A stretch of DNA of 64,000 nucleotides from JAXLRU01 sp046330935 (lineage in GTDB: Bacteria; Actinomycetota; Actinomycetes; Actinomycetales; Kineosporiaceae), in the NCBI GenBank assembly GCA_046330935.1, contig JAXLRU010000004.1, forward strand, positions 496,001 to 560,000, written 5' to 3'. Positions within the stretch are counted from its first letter, which is position 1, and the number at the start of each line of letters is the position of its first letter. The notes under the pieces are model-generated. The model ran no database searches. It saw only the letters and a program-made list of their open reading frames with translations, and was not told the origin of the DNA. The translations under genes were made by a program, and so were the position numbers. This document shows positions 8,307 to 16,723 of the stretch, piece by piece.

Positions 8307-9767
8307 ATGAGCGAACCCGAGCCCGGCGACCCGGTGGACCCCCTCGCCGAACTCCTGCGTGCCCTGGGCGGCGGTGGCGGTCAGGTCCCCGACCTGCAGT
8401 CGCTGTTCGCCGCGATGGGCGCGCCGGGAGCGGGGCTGGACCCGGCCATGCTGGCCGGCCTGCTCGGCCAGATGCAGGCGATGCTCGCCGGATCGGGGGA
8501 CGGCCCCGTCAACTGGACGGTCGCCCACGACGTCGCCCGGGCCACCGCCTCGGCGGCCGACCCCAGCGCGCCCGTCCCCGTCGGCCAGCTGGCCCCCACC
8601 CGGGCGCCCATGGGCTTCTCGGTGCCGCAGGGCACCGATCCCAGCGTGGGAGCCGTGGCGGAGCGGGAGGTGAGCGAGGCGCTGCGCACCGCCGACCTGT
8701 GGCTGGACCGCGTCGTCGACCTGCCGTCGGTGACCGCGCGCACGTTCGCGTGGAGCCGCGCGCAGTGGGTCGAGTCGACGCTTCCGGTCTGGAAGGGCGT
8801 CATCGAGCCCGTCGCGGCGCGGGTGAGCGAGGCGATGACCCAGGTCATGACGACGCAGGCGCCCGAGGAGCTGCGCGGGGTCATGGCCTCGGCGCTGCCG
8901 ATGCTGCGGTCCATGGGCGGGGCGTTCTTCGGCGCCCAGGCCGGGCAGGCGCTCGGCCAGCTGGCCCACGAGGTCGTCGGCGGGCACGACACCGGCCTGC
9001 CGCTGCTGCCCGCCGGTCAGGCGGCGCTGCTGCCGGTCAACGTCGCCGCCCTCGGTGAGGGACTGGAACTGCCGATCGACGAGGTCCGCCTCTACCTGGC
9101 GCTGCGCGAGGCCGCCGCCGCCCGCCTGTTCACCTCGGCGACGTGGTTGCGCGGGCACCTGCTCGCCGCGGTCGAGGCCTACGCGCGCGGCATCCGGATC
9201 GACGTCGAGCACCTCGAGGAGGCCGTGCGCGACCTCGACCCGACCGACCTCGACGGCCTGCGGGAGTCGCTCGCCTCGGGGCTGTTCGAGACCCGCACGA
9301 CCCCCGAGCAGGACGCCGCGCTGGCGCGGTTGGAGACCGTCCTGGCGCTGGTGGAGGGCTGGATCGACGAGGTGGTCCACGCCGCGGCGAGCGGCAGCCT
9401 CCCCCACGCCGACCAGCTGCGCGAGGTCATCCGCCGCCGCCGGGCGGCGGGAGGGCCCGCCGAGCACACGTTCGCCACCCTGGTCGGGCTGCAGCTGCGC
9501 CCCCGGCGCCTGCGCGAGGCGGCGCAGGTGTGGGCGGCCATCGGCGCCGCCCGCGGGGTCCCGGGGCGCGACGCGCTGTGGGCCCACCCCGACCTCGTGC
9601 CCGGCGCCGAGGCGTTCGCCGACCCCGACGCCTACGCGGCGTCCCTGCAGGAGGCGGGTGAGGCCGACGCCGCCATGGACGCGGCGCTGGACGCCCTGCT
9701 CTCACAGGCGCGGGAGGAGGGCGGCGACGCCGACCCCGAGCCGCGGGAGGAACCCGGCCGGGACTAG
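8307..9767 (+). CDS. DUF2342 / zincin-like family protein (putative metalloprotease fold)
   Basis: A 486-residue protein with an ATG preceded by AGGAGGCAGCC. Sequence features match the actinobacterial DUF2342 (zinicin-like) family found beside the PDZ/Lon-like protease. These are an N-terminal Gly/Leu/Met-rich segment (LRALGGGGGQVPDLQSLFAA), the GPVNWTVAHDVAR block, GGAFFGAQAGQALGQLAHEV, and a WLRGHLLAAVEAYARGI block. The expected active-site helix reads YLALREAAAARLF, so the histidines of an HExxH-type zinc site are not present there; this copy may be non-catalytic. The C-terminus is Ala/Asp/Glu-rich. It is followed 10 bases later by a NUDIX gene on the same strand. Confidence 0.85.
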   Translation: MSEPEPGDPVDPLAELLRALGGGGGQVPDLQSLFAAMGAPGAGLDPAMLAGLLGQMQAMLAGSGDGPVNWTVAHDVARATASAADPSAPVPVGQLAPTRAPMGFSVPQGTDPSVGAVAEREVSEALRTADLWLDRVVDLPSVTARTFAWSRAQWVESTLPVWKGVIEPVAARVSEAMTQVMTTQAPEELRGVMASALPMLRSMGGAFFGAQAGQALGQLAHEVVGGHDTGLPLLPAGQAALLPVNVAALGEGLELPIDEVRLYLALREAAAARLFTSATWLRGHLLAAVEAYARGIRIDVEHLEEAVRDLDPTDLDGLRESLASGLFETRTTPEQDAALARLETVLALVEGWIDEVVHAAASGSLPHADQLREVIRRRRAAGGPAEHTFATLVGLQLRPRRLREAAQVWAAIGAARGVPGRDALWAHPDLVPGAEAFADPDAYAASLQEAGEADAAMDAALDALLSQAREEGGDADPEPREEPGRD

Positions 9768-9777
9768 GTTCCAGGCC

Positions 9778-10398
9778 GTGAACCACGACGCCGCGGCCGC
9801 CCCCTCCACTCCTGCGCCGCTGAGCTGGACTCCCCCGCAGGAGCTGGTCGACGACCTGATGTCGGTGCTGGCGGCGGCGCCCCGGCAGACGCCGCAGGAG
9901 CGGTTCGAGGCGGCTGCATGGTCGGCGCTGGTCCGCGCCGACGGCCCCGTGCTGCTGACCCGGGCCCACCTGGTCGGCCACGTGACGGCCTCCGCGATCG
10001 TCCTCAGCGCCGACGGCACGCAGACGTGCCTGGTGCTGCACGGGCGGATGGGTCGCTGGGTGCAGCCCGGGGGCCACCTGGAACCAGGGGACGTCACCGT
10101 GGCGGGGGCCGCCGCGCGCGAGGTCTGGGAGGAGACAGGGCTGCGCGGCACCGTGCTGCCCTCGATCGAGCTGTCCCGGCACCTGGCACCCTGCCGTCCC
10201 GAGGTGGACCACCACCTCGACGTGCGGTTCGTGCTGGTGGCCGAGCCCACGCCGCCGACGGTCAGCGCCGAGAGCCGCGACGTGCGGTGGTGGCCGGTCG
10301 CGGAACCCGTGCCGGACGCCGTCGAGGACCTGCCGCAGTCCCTCGCGTTCGCCACCCGCGCCTACGCCCTCTGGGCATCGGGGGCCGCAGGCGCCTGA
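9778..10398 (+). CDS. NUDIX hydrolase
   Basis: A 206-residue protein. I placed the start at GTG 9778, 10 bases after the preceding stop; a TAGGTT hexamer overlaps that stop 8 bases upstream and could be a -10 element for a leaderless message. The same frame is open far upstream inside the DUF2342 gene, where it is a shadow. The NUDIX box is complete: GGHLEPGD followed by AAAREVWEETGLRG, giving the Glu residues that bind the metal. The family hydrolyses nucleoside diphosphates linked to another group; the substrate cannot be read from sequence. It ends 9 bases before the convergent YgjP-type peptidase gene. Confidence 0.9.
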   Translation: MNHDAAAAPSTPAPLSWTPPQELVDDLMSVLAAAPRQTPQERFEAAAWSALVRADGPVLLTRAHLVGHVTASAIVLSADGTQTCLVLHGRMGRWVQPGGHLEPGDVTVAGAAAREVWEETGLRGTVLPSIELSRHLAPCRPEVDHHLDVRFVLVAEPTPPTVSAESRDVRWWPVAEPVPDAVEDLPQSLAFATRAYALWASGAAGA

Positions 10399-10407
10399 GG
10401 GGGGCGG

Positions 10408-11067
10408 TCAGGCCGCGCCGCTGTCGGAGCTCTCCTCGGCGTCCACGGACAGTTCCTCGGCCGCCTCGCGCTCGGCGGCATCGGCTGCGTCGTCGGGGTC
10501 GAGCGAGGCCCGCCCCGGGTCCTCGGCCAGCGACGCGGCGGCGGCGAACCCGTCGAGGAACCCGCGTGCGCGCTCCGTGCGCGGGTAGGCCTCGACCAGC
10601 TTCCAGAACCGCGGCCCGTGGCCCTGTTCGAGCAGGTGCGCGAGCTCGTGGACGAGCACGTAGTCGATGACCCAGGAGGGCATCCCCTGCAACCGCGTGC
10701 TGAGGCGGATGGTCGCGTCGGCGGGGGTGCACGACCCCCACCGCGAGTTCTGGTGGCTGGACCACGTCACCGACGACGGGCGCGCGAGCCCGCCGAGGTA
10801 GCGCTGCGAGAGTTCCTCGGCGCGAGCCTGGAGCTGGGCGTCCCCCGGGCGCCGTCGGCGTTCCTGCGCCTGCAGGCGGGCGACCATCCGGGCCACCCAC
10901 TCGCGTTCCTGGGCGGCGGAGAAGCGGGCGGGGATGAGAACGACCACGCGCCCGGCCCGCCGGTAGGCGGTGACCGTGCGCAGGCGGCGCCTGCTGCGCA
11001 CGACGTCGACGGCGGCCTCGTCCACCCGCCCGTCGCTGTGCGCAGGCGGAAGATCGCCGGCGTCCAC
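10408..11067 (-). CDS. YgjP/DUF45-type M48-like metallopeptidase
   Basis: About 219 residues. The zinc signature HELAHLLEQGHGPRFW (HExxH, then a third His 5 residues on) is preceded by the family block SRWGSCTPADATIRLSTRL and a typical basic N-terminal part. The frame stays open to an ATG at 11193, but the extra 42 residues are low quality. The GTG at 11067 begins just before the conserved region, so I use it; a GTG at 11025 is also possible. The last 45 residues are Asp/Glu/Ala-rich. It is probably a soluble protease with unknown substrate. Confidence 0.86.
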   Translation of the reverse strand: MDAGDLPPAHSDGRVDEAAVDVVRSRRRLRTVTAYRRAGRVVVLIPARFSAAQEREWVARMVARLQAQERRRRPGDAQLQARAEELSQRYLGGLARPSSVTWSSHQNSRWGSCTPADATIRLSTRLQGMPSWVIDYVLVHELAHLLEQGHGPRFWKLVEAYPRTERARGFLDGFAAAASLAEDPGRASLDPDDAADAAEREAAEELSVDAEESSDSGAA

Positions 11068-11435
11068 GGCTTCGACGGTACCGCCCCGCCCTCGGTTGAG
11101 GCAGCAACCGGACGCCGCAAGTCGTGCTCGGGATGGCGACGACACCCCCACGTGAGCTCCGGCGCGCCTGTGCGAGGGTGTGTTTCGGCGCACGTTCTGT
11201 CGTCCACAAGGCGTGGACGAAAGACATCCCCGTCGGGCACCTGCGGGCCCCCATGTCGTGCCTGGTCATCCGGGTGCCACAGTCCTGTCCCGCCCCGTGC
11301 AGCGGCGCGCACGGCAGCCGCGTCGGCGTCACGACGCACACGGCGCTCACAGCCGGGGCGGGTCTCTCCACAGGCTCGACGGGCGTGCTCCCCAGGTCGT
11401 CCACAGACACGTCCACAGGTGTGAACCAGCGGTCG
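11068..11435. other. Intergenic stretch, no gene recognised
   Basis: No reading frame here has both plausible start signals and recognisable sequence. The stretch separates the divergent peptidase gene from the promoter and leader that precede the DUF5679 gene. It contains several CCACAGG/CCACAAGG-like short words but no perfect array. Confidence 0.4.
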
Positions 11436-11464
11436 TTGACGGCTCCCGCGCACCGGCCTAGGTT
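11436..11464 (+). promoter_or_regulatory. Sigma-70-like promoter: TTGACG, 17 bases, TAGGTT
   Basis: TTGACG (11436-11441) and TAGGTT (11459-11464) are separated by exactly 17 bases, which fits a housekeeping actinobacterial promoter. Transcription would start near 11471, about 330 bases before the DUF5679 start codon. Confidence 0.6.
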
Positions 11465-11470
11465 CGACGC

Positions 11471-11616
11471 AGACCTCGGGAAACAGTCACCGTGCCGGCG
11501 CTGGGGAAGGCGCCGGGGCGGAAGACTCCCGAGGTCTCTTGCGTGCGACGGGGAATCGCGCCACGCCGAAGAGTGATCGGTCGGAACACAGCCAGTGATC
11601 AACGGCTAGTGTTTCC
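11471..11616 (+). ncRNA. Candidate structured leader or small RNA upstream of DUF5679
   Basis: Immediately after the predicted transcription start, AGACCTCGGGA (11471-11481) pairs perfectly with TCCCGAGGTCT (11527-11537). The enclosed segment holds a second stem, CCGGCGC (11495-11501) with GCGCCGG (11510-11516), around a TGGGGAAG loop. A further imperfect hairpin spans 11583-11616 (GGAACACAGCC with GGCTAGTGTTTCC). GGGGAA occurs twice in the element. I could not match it to tmRNA, RNase P RNA, 6S RNA, SRP RNA or a riboswitch class from memory. It may be a cis-regulatory leader of the small gene at 11804 or an independent RNA. Confidence 0.4.
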
Positions 11617-11803
11617 CGAAGGACGGCGCCGGTCTTGCGAGGATTGGGCCGCTCCCAGGGCGGGAACTCGCGCAACGTAAGCCGCCCCCGCACGCGTCGG
11701 GGTCGCCGCGACCTCGTCGCGGGGACCTCGTGCACGTTCGCGTGCCGGGGTTCCCAGCGGTTCACCACACGGCCGGCACGCCGGCCCGAGACCGAGGAGC
11801 GAC

Positions 11804-11965
11804 ATGGCAGGCACCGACACCTGGAGCGGTGAGTTCTACTGCGTGAAGTGCAAGGAGAAGCGCCAGGCCGAGGGCAACGTCGTGGAGACGAACGGCCGTC
11901 GCATGGCCAAGGGCAAGTGCCCCGAGTGCGGCACCAACCTGAACCGCATCCTCGGCAAGGCCTGA
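11804..11965 (+). CDS. DUF5679 family small zinc-ribbon-like protein
   Basis: A 53-residue protein with an ATG preceded by GAGGAGCGAC. Two CxxC pairs (CVKC near residue 13 and CPEC near residue 39) suggest one zinc-ribbon knuckle, with TNGRRMAKGKCPECGTNLNR matching the DUF5679 pattern I know from actinobacteria. The function is unknown; the protein is very basic. It sits about 330 bases downstream of a strong promoter-like sequence, with a structured leader in between. Confidence 0.88.
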   Translation: MAGTDTWSGEFYCVKCKEKRQAEGNVVETNGRRMAKGKCPECGTNLNRILGKA

Positions 11966-12112
11966 GGTCCACGGAGCGGAGCGGCGCCGCCACCACGGCG
12001 TCGCCGCCCCTCCGGCCCGCCCCCTGTGGACGAACGCCGAGCTCGATCCGGCCTTCGTGCCACGCTCGCCTGGAGCCGCCGACGCGCGGACACCACGGTG
12101 AGGGGGTCGGGC

Positions 12113-13081
12113 ATGCAGGTCAGACTTCGAGGGGTCGCACGGGCTTGGCGGTCGCCGGACACCGTGCAGTTGGGTGCCTCCCCCGGCGTGGCCGCGGTGC
12201 TGGCGGGCCTGACCGCCGAGGACCGTGCGCTGCTACGCCGGTGGGCGGAGGGCGGCGAGGCCGAGGAGCCCGCCCCGGATCGGGCCGCCGTCCTGCTGGA
12301 CCTGCTCGTTCGGGTCGGCATGGTCGACAGCGGCCCACGGCCTGACCCCTCCCCGACCACCCCCGACGTCGCCTGGCTGTCCGCCGATCCGGCCGCGGAC
12401 GCCCTGTCCTGGGGCCTCGCCCTCGGTCGGCCCGGCGCCGACGTCCTGGCCCGGCGCACCGAGCGGAGCGTGGCCGTCGTCGGCCAGAGCCGCGTCGCGA
12501 CCGCCCTCGCGCACCTGCTCCGCCTGGCGGGCGTTCCCACCGCCGCCGCGTCTCCGCCGCGCCCGACGGTGCCTGGCGCAGGAGCCCTCGACGTGCTGGC
12601 CCACGATCTGATCGTCGTGGTCCACGCGGGCGCGGCCGACGCCGACGCGACGGCGCCCCTCGTGTGCGGCGACGTCCCCCACCTGTCCCTCGTGGTCCGC
12701 GAGATCGACGGCGTGGTCGGCCCGCTCGTCGTCCCCGGGCGGACGGCCTGCCTGTCCTGTCTCGACCACCACCGCACCCGCGAGGACCCGCAATGGCCCG
12801 AGGTGGTCCGGCAGCTGTCCGCCGCACCTCCGGGCCCGTCCGAGACGACCCTCACCGCGCTGCTGTCCGGGGCCGCCGCCGGGCTCGCCCTGGAGTACCT
12901 CGACGCGCGCGGCCCTTGGGGACGCCCGGCCACCACCGTCCAACTCGGCCTGGGCGGCCTCGGCCACGCACGGCGGACGTGGCAACCGCACCCGGACTGC
13001 GGCTGCGTCTGGCCGCCCGGCGCCGCCGCGGCCGGTGACAGCGCGCGCGAGCGGGACTTGGCGAGGAGAATCGGCGCGTGA
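12113..13081 (+). CDS. ThiF/HesA-like protein, degenerate nucleotide-binding fold
   Basis: A 322-residue protein. The middle RSVAVVGQSRVATALAHLL resembles the Rossmann start of E1-like ThiF enzymes, but the GxGxxG glycines are not kept. A zinc-type cysteine set is present in the C-terminal half: CLSCLDHHR near residue 220 and HPDCGCVW near residue 300. This pattern is seen in actinobacterial proteins annotated as ThiF-like or as precursor-binding partners of azole-forming enzymes. No azole peptide genes lie nearby. I take ATG 12113; GTG 12098 or ATG 12026 are less likely. Its stop overlaps the GTG of the ABC1 kinase gene by 4 bases, so the two are probably translationally coupled. Confidence 0.75.
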   Translation: MQVRLRGVARAWRSPDTVQLGASPGVAAVLAGLTAEDRALLRRWAEGGEAEEPAPDRAAVLLDLLVRVGMVDSGPRPDPSPTTPDVAWLSADPAADALSWGLALGRPGADVLARRTERSVAVVGQSRVATALAHLLRLAGVPTAAASPPRPTVPGAGALDVLAHDLIVVVHAGAADADATAPLVCGDVPHLSLVVREIDGVVGPLVVPGRTACLSCLDHHRTREDPQWPEVVRQLSAAPPGPSETTLTALLSGAAAGLALEYLDARGPWGRPATTVQLGLGGLGHARRTWQPHPDCGCVWPPGAAAAGDSARERDLARRIGA

Positions 13082-14433
13082 CGGAGATTCCTCGGCGGGC
13101 AGTGACGCGAACGGCCAAGCTGGCAGCCCTCCCCCTCGGCTTCGCGGGGCGAAGCGCCATCGGGTTGGGCAAGCGGGTCGGGGGGCGTTCGGCCGAGGCC
13201 GTCGCCGCCGAGGTGCAGGCCCGCACCGCCGAGCAGGTGTTCAAGGTGCTGGGCGAGCTCAAGGGTGGGGCCATGAAGTTCGGCCAGGCCCTCAGCGTCA
13301 TCGAGGTCGGGCTCCCCGAGGAGCTCGCCGGCCCCTACCGGGCCACGCTGACCAAGCTGCAGGACTCGGCCCCGGCCATGCCCGAGTCGGTGGTGTCCGA
13401 GGTGATGACCGCCGAGCTCGGGCCCGACTGGCGCTCGCGCTTCCGCAGCTTCGACGACAAGCCCTCCGCCGCGGCCTCCATCGGCCAGGTGCACCGCGCC
13501 GTCTGGGAGGACGGGCGCACGGTCGCCGTCAAGATCCAGTACCCCGGCGCGGGGGACGCGTTGATCGGCGACTTCGCGCAGGTCTCGCGAATCGCGCGGC
13601 TGGCCGGCGGCATGTTGCCGGGCATGGACATCAAGCCGGTGCTGGAGGAGCTCAAGGCGCGCGTGGCCGAGGAGCTGGACTACACGCTCGAGGCCGACGC
13701 GCAGGCGAGCTTCGCGGCGGCGTTCCGCGGGGACCCGGTGTTCGCGATCCCCGAGGTGGTCCTCGCCACCCACCACCTCATCGTGTCGGAGTGGATCGAC
13801 GGCGTCCCGCTGTCCCGGATCATTGCCTCGGGCACGCAGCAGCAGCGCGACGACGCCGCCTGGCACTACGCCGAGTTCCTGTTCGCGGGGCCGGCCCGCG
13901 CCGGGCTGCTGCACGCGGATCCCCACCCGGGCAACTTCCGGTTGCTGCCCGACGGGCGCTTCGGCGTCCTGGACTTCGGCGCGGTCAAGCGCCTGCCCAC
14001 CGGGATGCCGCCCGAGATCGGGCGGCTGCTCACCGTGGCGCTCCAGGAGGACGCGGAGGGGGTCGTCGCGGGCCTGCGGGACGAGGGCTTCATCAAGGCG
14101 TCGGTGTCCATCGATCCCGATGGATTGCTGGAATACCTGTCGCCGTTCCTCGAACCCGCGCGGCACGACACCTGGCGCTTCGACCGTGCCTGGGCCCGCG
14201 CCCTCTTCGGCCACATCAACGACCCGCGCAAGCCCACCTGGTCGGTGGGGCTGAAGCTGAACCTGCCCCCCGAGTACCTGCTCATCCACCGGGTGTGGCT
14301 CGGCGGGGTGGGCGTCCTGTGCCAGCTCGACGGCGACGTGCCCGTCCTGCAGGTGCTCGCCGAATGGCTGCCGGAGTTCGATGTCGAGGCCCTGGACTAC
14401 GTCGACGTCGTCGACGCCCCCGCCGAGGACTGA
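13078..14433 (+). CDS. ABC1/UbiB/ADCK-family atypical protein kinase-like protein
   Basis: A 451-residue protein starting at a GTG inside the preceding stop. Family motifs are in order: KxGQ-type KFGQALSV (about residue 63), the Ala-rich loop PSAAASIGQVHRA, AVKIQYPG with the ATP-binding lysine, EELDYTLEA, then HADPHPGNF and VLDFGAVKRL carrying the metal-binding Asn and Asp. These define the UbiB/ABC1 group. The M. tuberculosis equivalent beside whiB7 is Rv3197 (from memory). Actinobacteria use menaquinone rather than ubiquinone, so a lipid or quinone-related ATPase role is only an inference. No membrane segment is evident at the C-terminus. Confidence 0.93.
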   Translation: MTEIPRRAVTRTAKLAALPLGFAGRSAIGLGKRVGGRSAEAVAAEVQARTAEQVFKVLGELKGGAMKFGQALSVIEVGLPEELAGPYRATLTKLQDSAPAMPESVVSEVMTAELGPDWRSRFRSFDDKPSAAASIGQVHRAVWEDGRTVAVKIQYPGAGDALIGDFAQVSRIARLAGGMLPGMDIKPVLEELKARVAEELDYTLEADAQASFAAAFRGDPVFAIPEVVLATHHLIVSEWIDGVPLSRIIASGTQQQRDDAAWHYAEFLFAGPARAGLLHADPHPGNFRLLPDGRFGVLDFGAVKRLPTGMPPEIGRLLTVALQEDAEGVVAGLRDEGFIKASVSIDPDGLLEYLSPFLEPARHDTWRFDRAWARALFGHINDPRKPTWSVGLKLNLPPEYLLIHRVWLGGVGVLCQLDGDVPVLQVLAEWLPEFDVEALDYVDVVDAPAED

Positions 14434-14446
14434 CCCACAGCGCCCG

Positions 14447-14701
14447 TCACAGGGGACGGACTCGTACCTCGGCCCGGTCGGGGGTGGTCGACGCCACCAC
14501 GGGAGCGGTCCGCATGGCCTCGCGCCACCCCTCCACGTCTCCCCGCGCCTCGATCAGCCGCAGGTGCTCGCGGGTGCAGCGCAGGCACAGCCAGGTGCGG
14601 CGACCCTCGACGCACCCCATCGACCACGACACCGGGGGGATGGCGTTGGGGGGCTCGTGCCCGCAGGAACCGCAGGCCGGCCGGGCGTGCTGTGGCGTCA
14701 T
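14447..14701 (-). CDS. Small actinobacterial protein with two CxxC motifs
   Basis: An 84-residue protein from an ATG at 14701. It has CGSCGHEPP near residue 10 and LCLRCTREHLRLIEAR near residue 38, so a zinc knuckle is likely. The rest is helical and basic. I recognise the pattern as a conserved hypothetical but know no function. It is convergent with the ABC1 kinase gene, ending 14 bases from that stop codon. Confidence 0.7.
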   Translation of the reverse strand: MTPQHARPACGSCGHEPPNAIPPVSWSMGCVEGRRTWLCLRCTREHLRLIEARGDVEGWREAMRTAPVVASTTPDRAEVRVRPL

Positions 14702-14792
14702 TCCCTGACGGTAGGTCAGCGGGGCCTCGTGCGGGCTACGGTCAGTGAACGTCGCGGTTACGTCCTCTTTGCGCTGCGGAGGAGGGCGCGGT

Positions 14793-16286
14793 TCAGGGCC
14801 AGAGGTAGACGAATCCCGGCCCGGCGTCCTGCCACGCCACCCCGGCCGGATCCAGCGCCTCCTCCAGTGCGGGCCGCCACGACCCCCGCACCTGGGGGTC
14901 GGCCGCCTCGAACCCGTGGTCGGCGGTCAGCAGGAACGTGACGTCGTCGAGGACGCCGAGTCGCTGCAGGTGGTCCAGCAGCATCTGCAGCCGCCGGTCT
15001 GCGTCGCGCAGGCTGTCGCGGGCCATCGCCGACCGCGGGCCGCCCCCGTGGTGACCGGCGTCGGTCACCACCGCCGACCACCAGGTGAGCGCCGGCGCCG
15101 AGGCCGCATCCGGCCATGCCTGCAGCACCTGGGCCAGTCCGGCGTCGTCGACGCGGGTGCACCAGCGGTAGTAGTCGTCGCCCAGGTGGGCCCGGCAGCC
15201 CACGAAGGGGCTCGCCTCCGCGGCCGGCAGGGCCGCGTCGAGCCCCGCCGCGCCGTCCGCGCCGCCCCCCGCTCGCACCAGCTGCATCGTCGAGACGTCG
15301 GCACCGCGGTCGATCGCCTCGTTGACGCAGACCGACGTCGCCTCGGGCCTCGCCGCCCGCAACGCCTCGAAGACGGTGGCGACACCCGGGCGCAGCCACT
15401 GCGCGCTGCGGTGCCAGGTGGTCGCGTCGTTGGGGACCTCCGTACGCCGGCTGTCGCGCTCCACGAAGACGTTGCCGAGGATGCCGTGGCGGCCGGGCCC
15501 GACGCCGGTCAGGGCCGAGGTGTGGTTGCACAGGGTGACGCTGGGGAACTCGGCCACCGCACCGCCCTCGAGTGCGAGGCCGCGCTCGAGGAGGGCGGCG
15601 ACGCCCGGCAGCTCGCCGTCGGCGGCCAGCGCGAGGAGGTCCTGGCAGTGCGCGCCGTCCCACAGCAACCCGATCGTCCACCGGGCCCCGCCCGCCACGA
15701 GGTCCTCGCGTGCGCGCCCGTCGAACGGGGCACCTGCGGCGTGCCGGTGCGCGCCGTCGGGCACGCCGAGGGCGTGCAGCAGCGTCGGGGTGACGTCGAC
15801 GACCCGCGACCAGTCGTGCAGCCTCCCCCGGGGTTGGACGCCGGCACCGCTGAGCAGGAACGGCGCACGCGACTGCACGACGTCGAGGGACCCGTGCTCG
15901 CCCAGGTGCCCGCCCTGATCGGGGAAGTAGTGGGCGGGGGTGTGCACGACGACGAGGTCGGGGCTGCGCCCGGGATCGGCGAAGAAGGACGCCAGGCGTC
16001 GGTAGGGGTCGGGGTAGGCGTTGAACTCGTTGGCCGGGGGCGCCCCGGACACCTCGACCTCGTAGGGCAGGAAGGCGAGAGGGTCGGTGTTCGCGACCGG
16101 ATCCCGCCCGTGGAGCACCTCGTGGCCGCCCGGGGTCAGGCGGGCGGCGCCCGCGGCGTTCGCGACCACCACCGCCTCACCCTCGTCGGGATGGGCGACG
16201 AGGTCGACGATGGGGGCGAGTTCCGCCGTGGTCAGCGCCTCGACGGCCGCCGCGCGTGCGCTCCACACCGAGCCTGCACCGGTCAT
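14793..16286 (-). CDS. Alkaline phosphatase superfamily protein (nucleotide pyrophosphatase/phosphodiesterase type)
   Basis: About 497 residues. Features of the metal-dependent phosphodiesterase fold include VVHTPAHYFPDQGGH, LLWDGAHCQDLLAL, FPSVTLCNHTSALTGVGPG (the expected nucleophile Thr/Ser region), HGILGN, and FLLTADHGFEAAD with the C-terminal Asp-His metal ligands. An N-terminal part of the same fold is also present (VVDVTPTLLHALGVP). I placed the start at ATG 16286, after a weak GAGG; an upstream ATG at 16364 would add 26 residues and cross a terminator hairpin. No secretion signal is seen, so it is probably cytoplasmic. The substrate is unknown. Confidence 0.88.
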   Translation of the reverse strand: MTGAGSVWSARAAAVEALTTAELAPIVDLVAHPDEGEAVVVANAAGAARLTPGGHEVLHGRDPVANTDPLAFLPYEVEVSGAPPANEFNAYPDPYRRLASFFADPGRSPDLVVVHTPAHYFPDQGGHLGEHGSLDVVQSRAPFLLSGAGVQPRGRLHDWSRVVDVTPTLLHALGVPDGAHRHAAGAPFDGRAREDLVAGGARWTIGLLWDGAHCQDLLALAADGELPGVAALLERGLALEGGAVAEFPSVTLCNHTSALTGVGPGRHGILGNVFVERDSRRTEVPNDATTWHRSAQWLRPGVATVFEALRAARPEATSVCVNEAIDRGADVSTMQLVRAGGGADGAAGLDAALPAAEASPFVGCRAHLGDDYYRWCTRVDDAGLAQVLQAWPDAASAPALTWWSAVVTDAGHHGGGPRSAMARDSLRDADRRLQMLLDHLQRLGVLDDVTFLLTADHGFEAADPQVRGSWRPALEEALDPAGVAWQDAGPGFVYLWP

Positions 16287-16361
16287 GACCTCAGCGTAGG
16301 TCGGTCGGGCACGAGGCGGGCGGGACACCGCCACGACACGGCCGAGTGGCGCAGGACGGGG

Positions 16362-16394
16362 CAAGGGGCGGCCCGTCGGACGGGCCGCCCCTTG
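16362..16394 (-). terminator. Strong hairpin downstream of the whiB7-adjacent small gene
   Basis: CAAGGGGCGGCCCGT and ACGGGCCGCCCCTTG form a perfect 15-base stem with a 3-base loop, starting 4 bases after the stop codon of the leftward small gene. It separates the whiB7 unit from the phosphodiesterase gene. Confidence 0.7.
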
Positions 16395-16397
16395 CGA

Positions 16398-16559
16398 TCA
16401 GCGTGCGCGAGCGGGTCGCAGCACGCGGCGGACGAGCGGCGTGGCCCTGCGCGAGGTCGCAGCGGGCGCCGCGGCGCGCGCCCGACGGTGGCGCTGGGCC
16501 CACAGATGGGCCTCTCGATGCCTCTGGCGTGCGAGTTCTTCGTTCATCAACGCGTTCAC
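16398..16559 (-). CDS. Small basic hypothetical protein next to whiB7
   Basis: A 53-residue protein from a GTG at 16559, preceded by CCAGGAGCCCCAC. The N-terminus NALMNEELARQRHREAHLWA is a helix of the kind found in many short actinobacterial proteins that begin with an EELAR segment; the rest is Arg/Ala-rich. No function is known. It lies downstream of whiB7 on the same strand with 164 bases between them and is followed directly by a strong terminator hairpin, which supports real expression. Confidence 0.65.
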   Translation of the reverse strand: MNALMNEELARQRHREAHLWAQRHRRARAAAPAATSRRATPLVRRVLRPARAR

Positions 16560-16723
16560 GTGGGGCTCCTGGAAGGTCGGGACGAGTCGGTCGTGCGGCA
16601 CGGCGTGCGCCGTGGCGCGGGGGGACGCCGGATGCGGGCGGGATCGCCCGGGGGCGGCGGGACGGTGCTGTTCGGCTGCGGCGAGGACGACGCCGACGGC
16701 GCGGCGAAGCCCGTAGCGGACGA

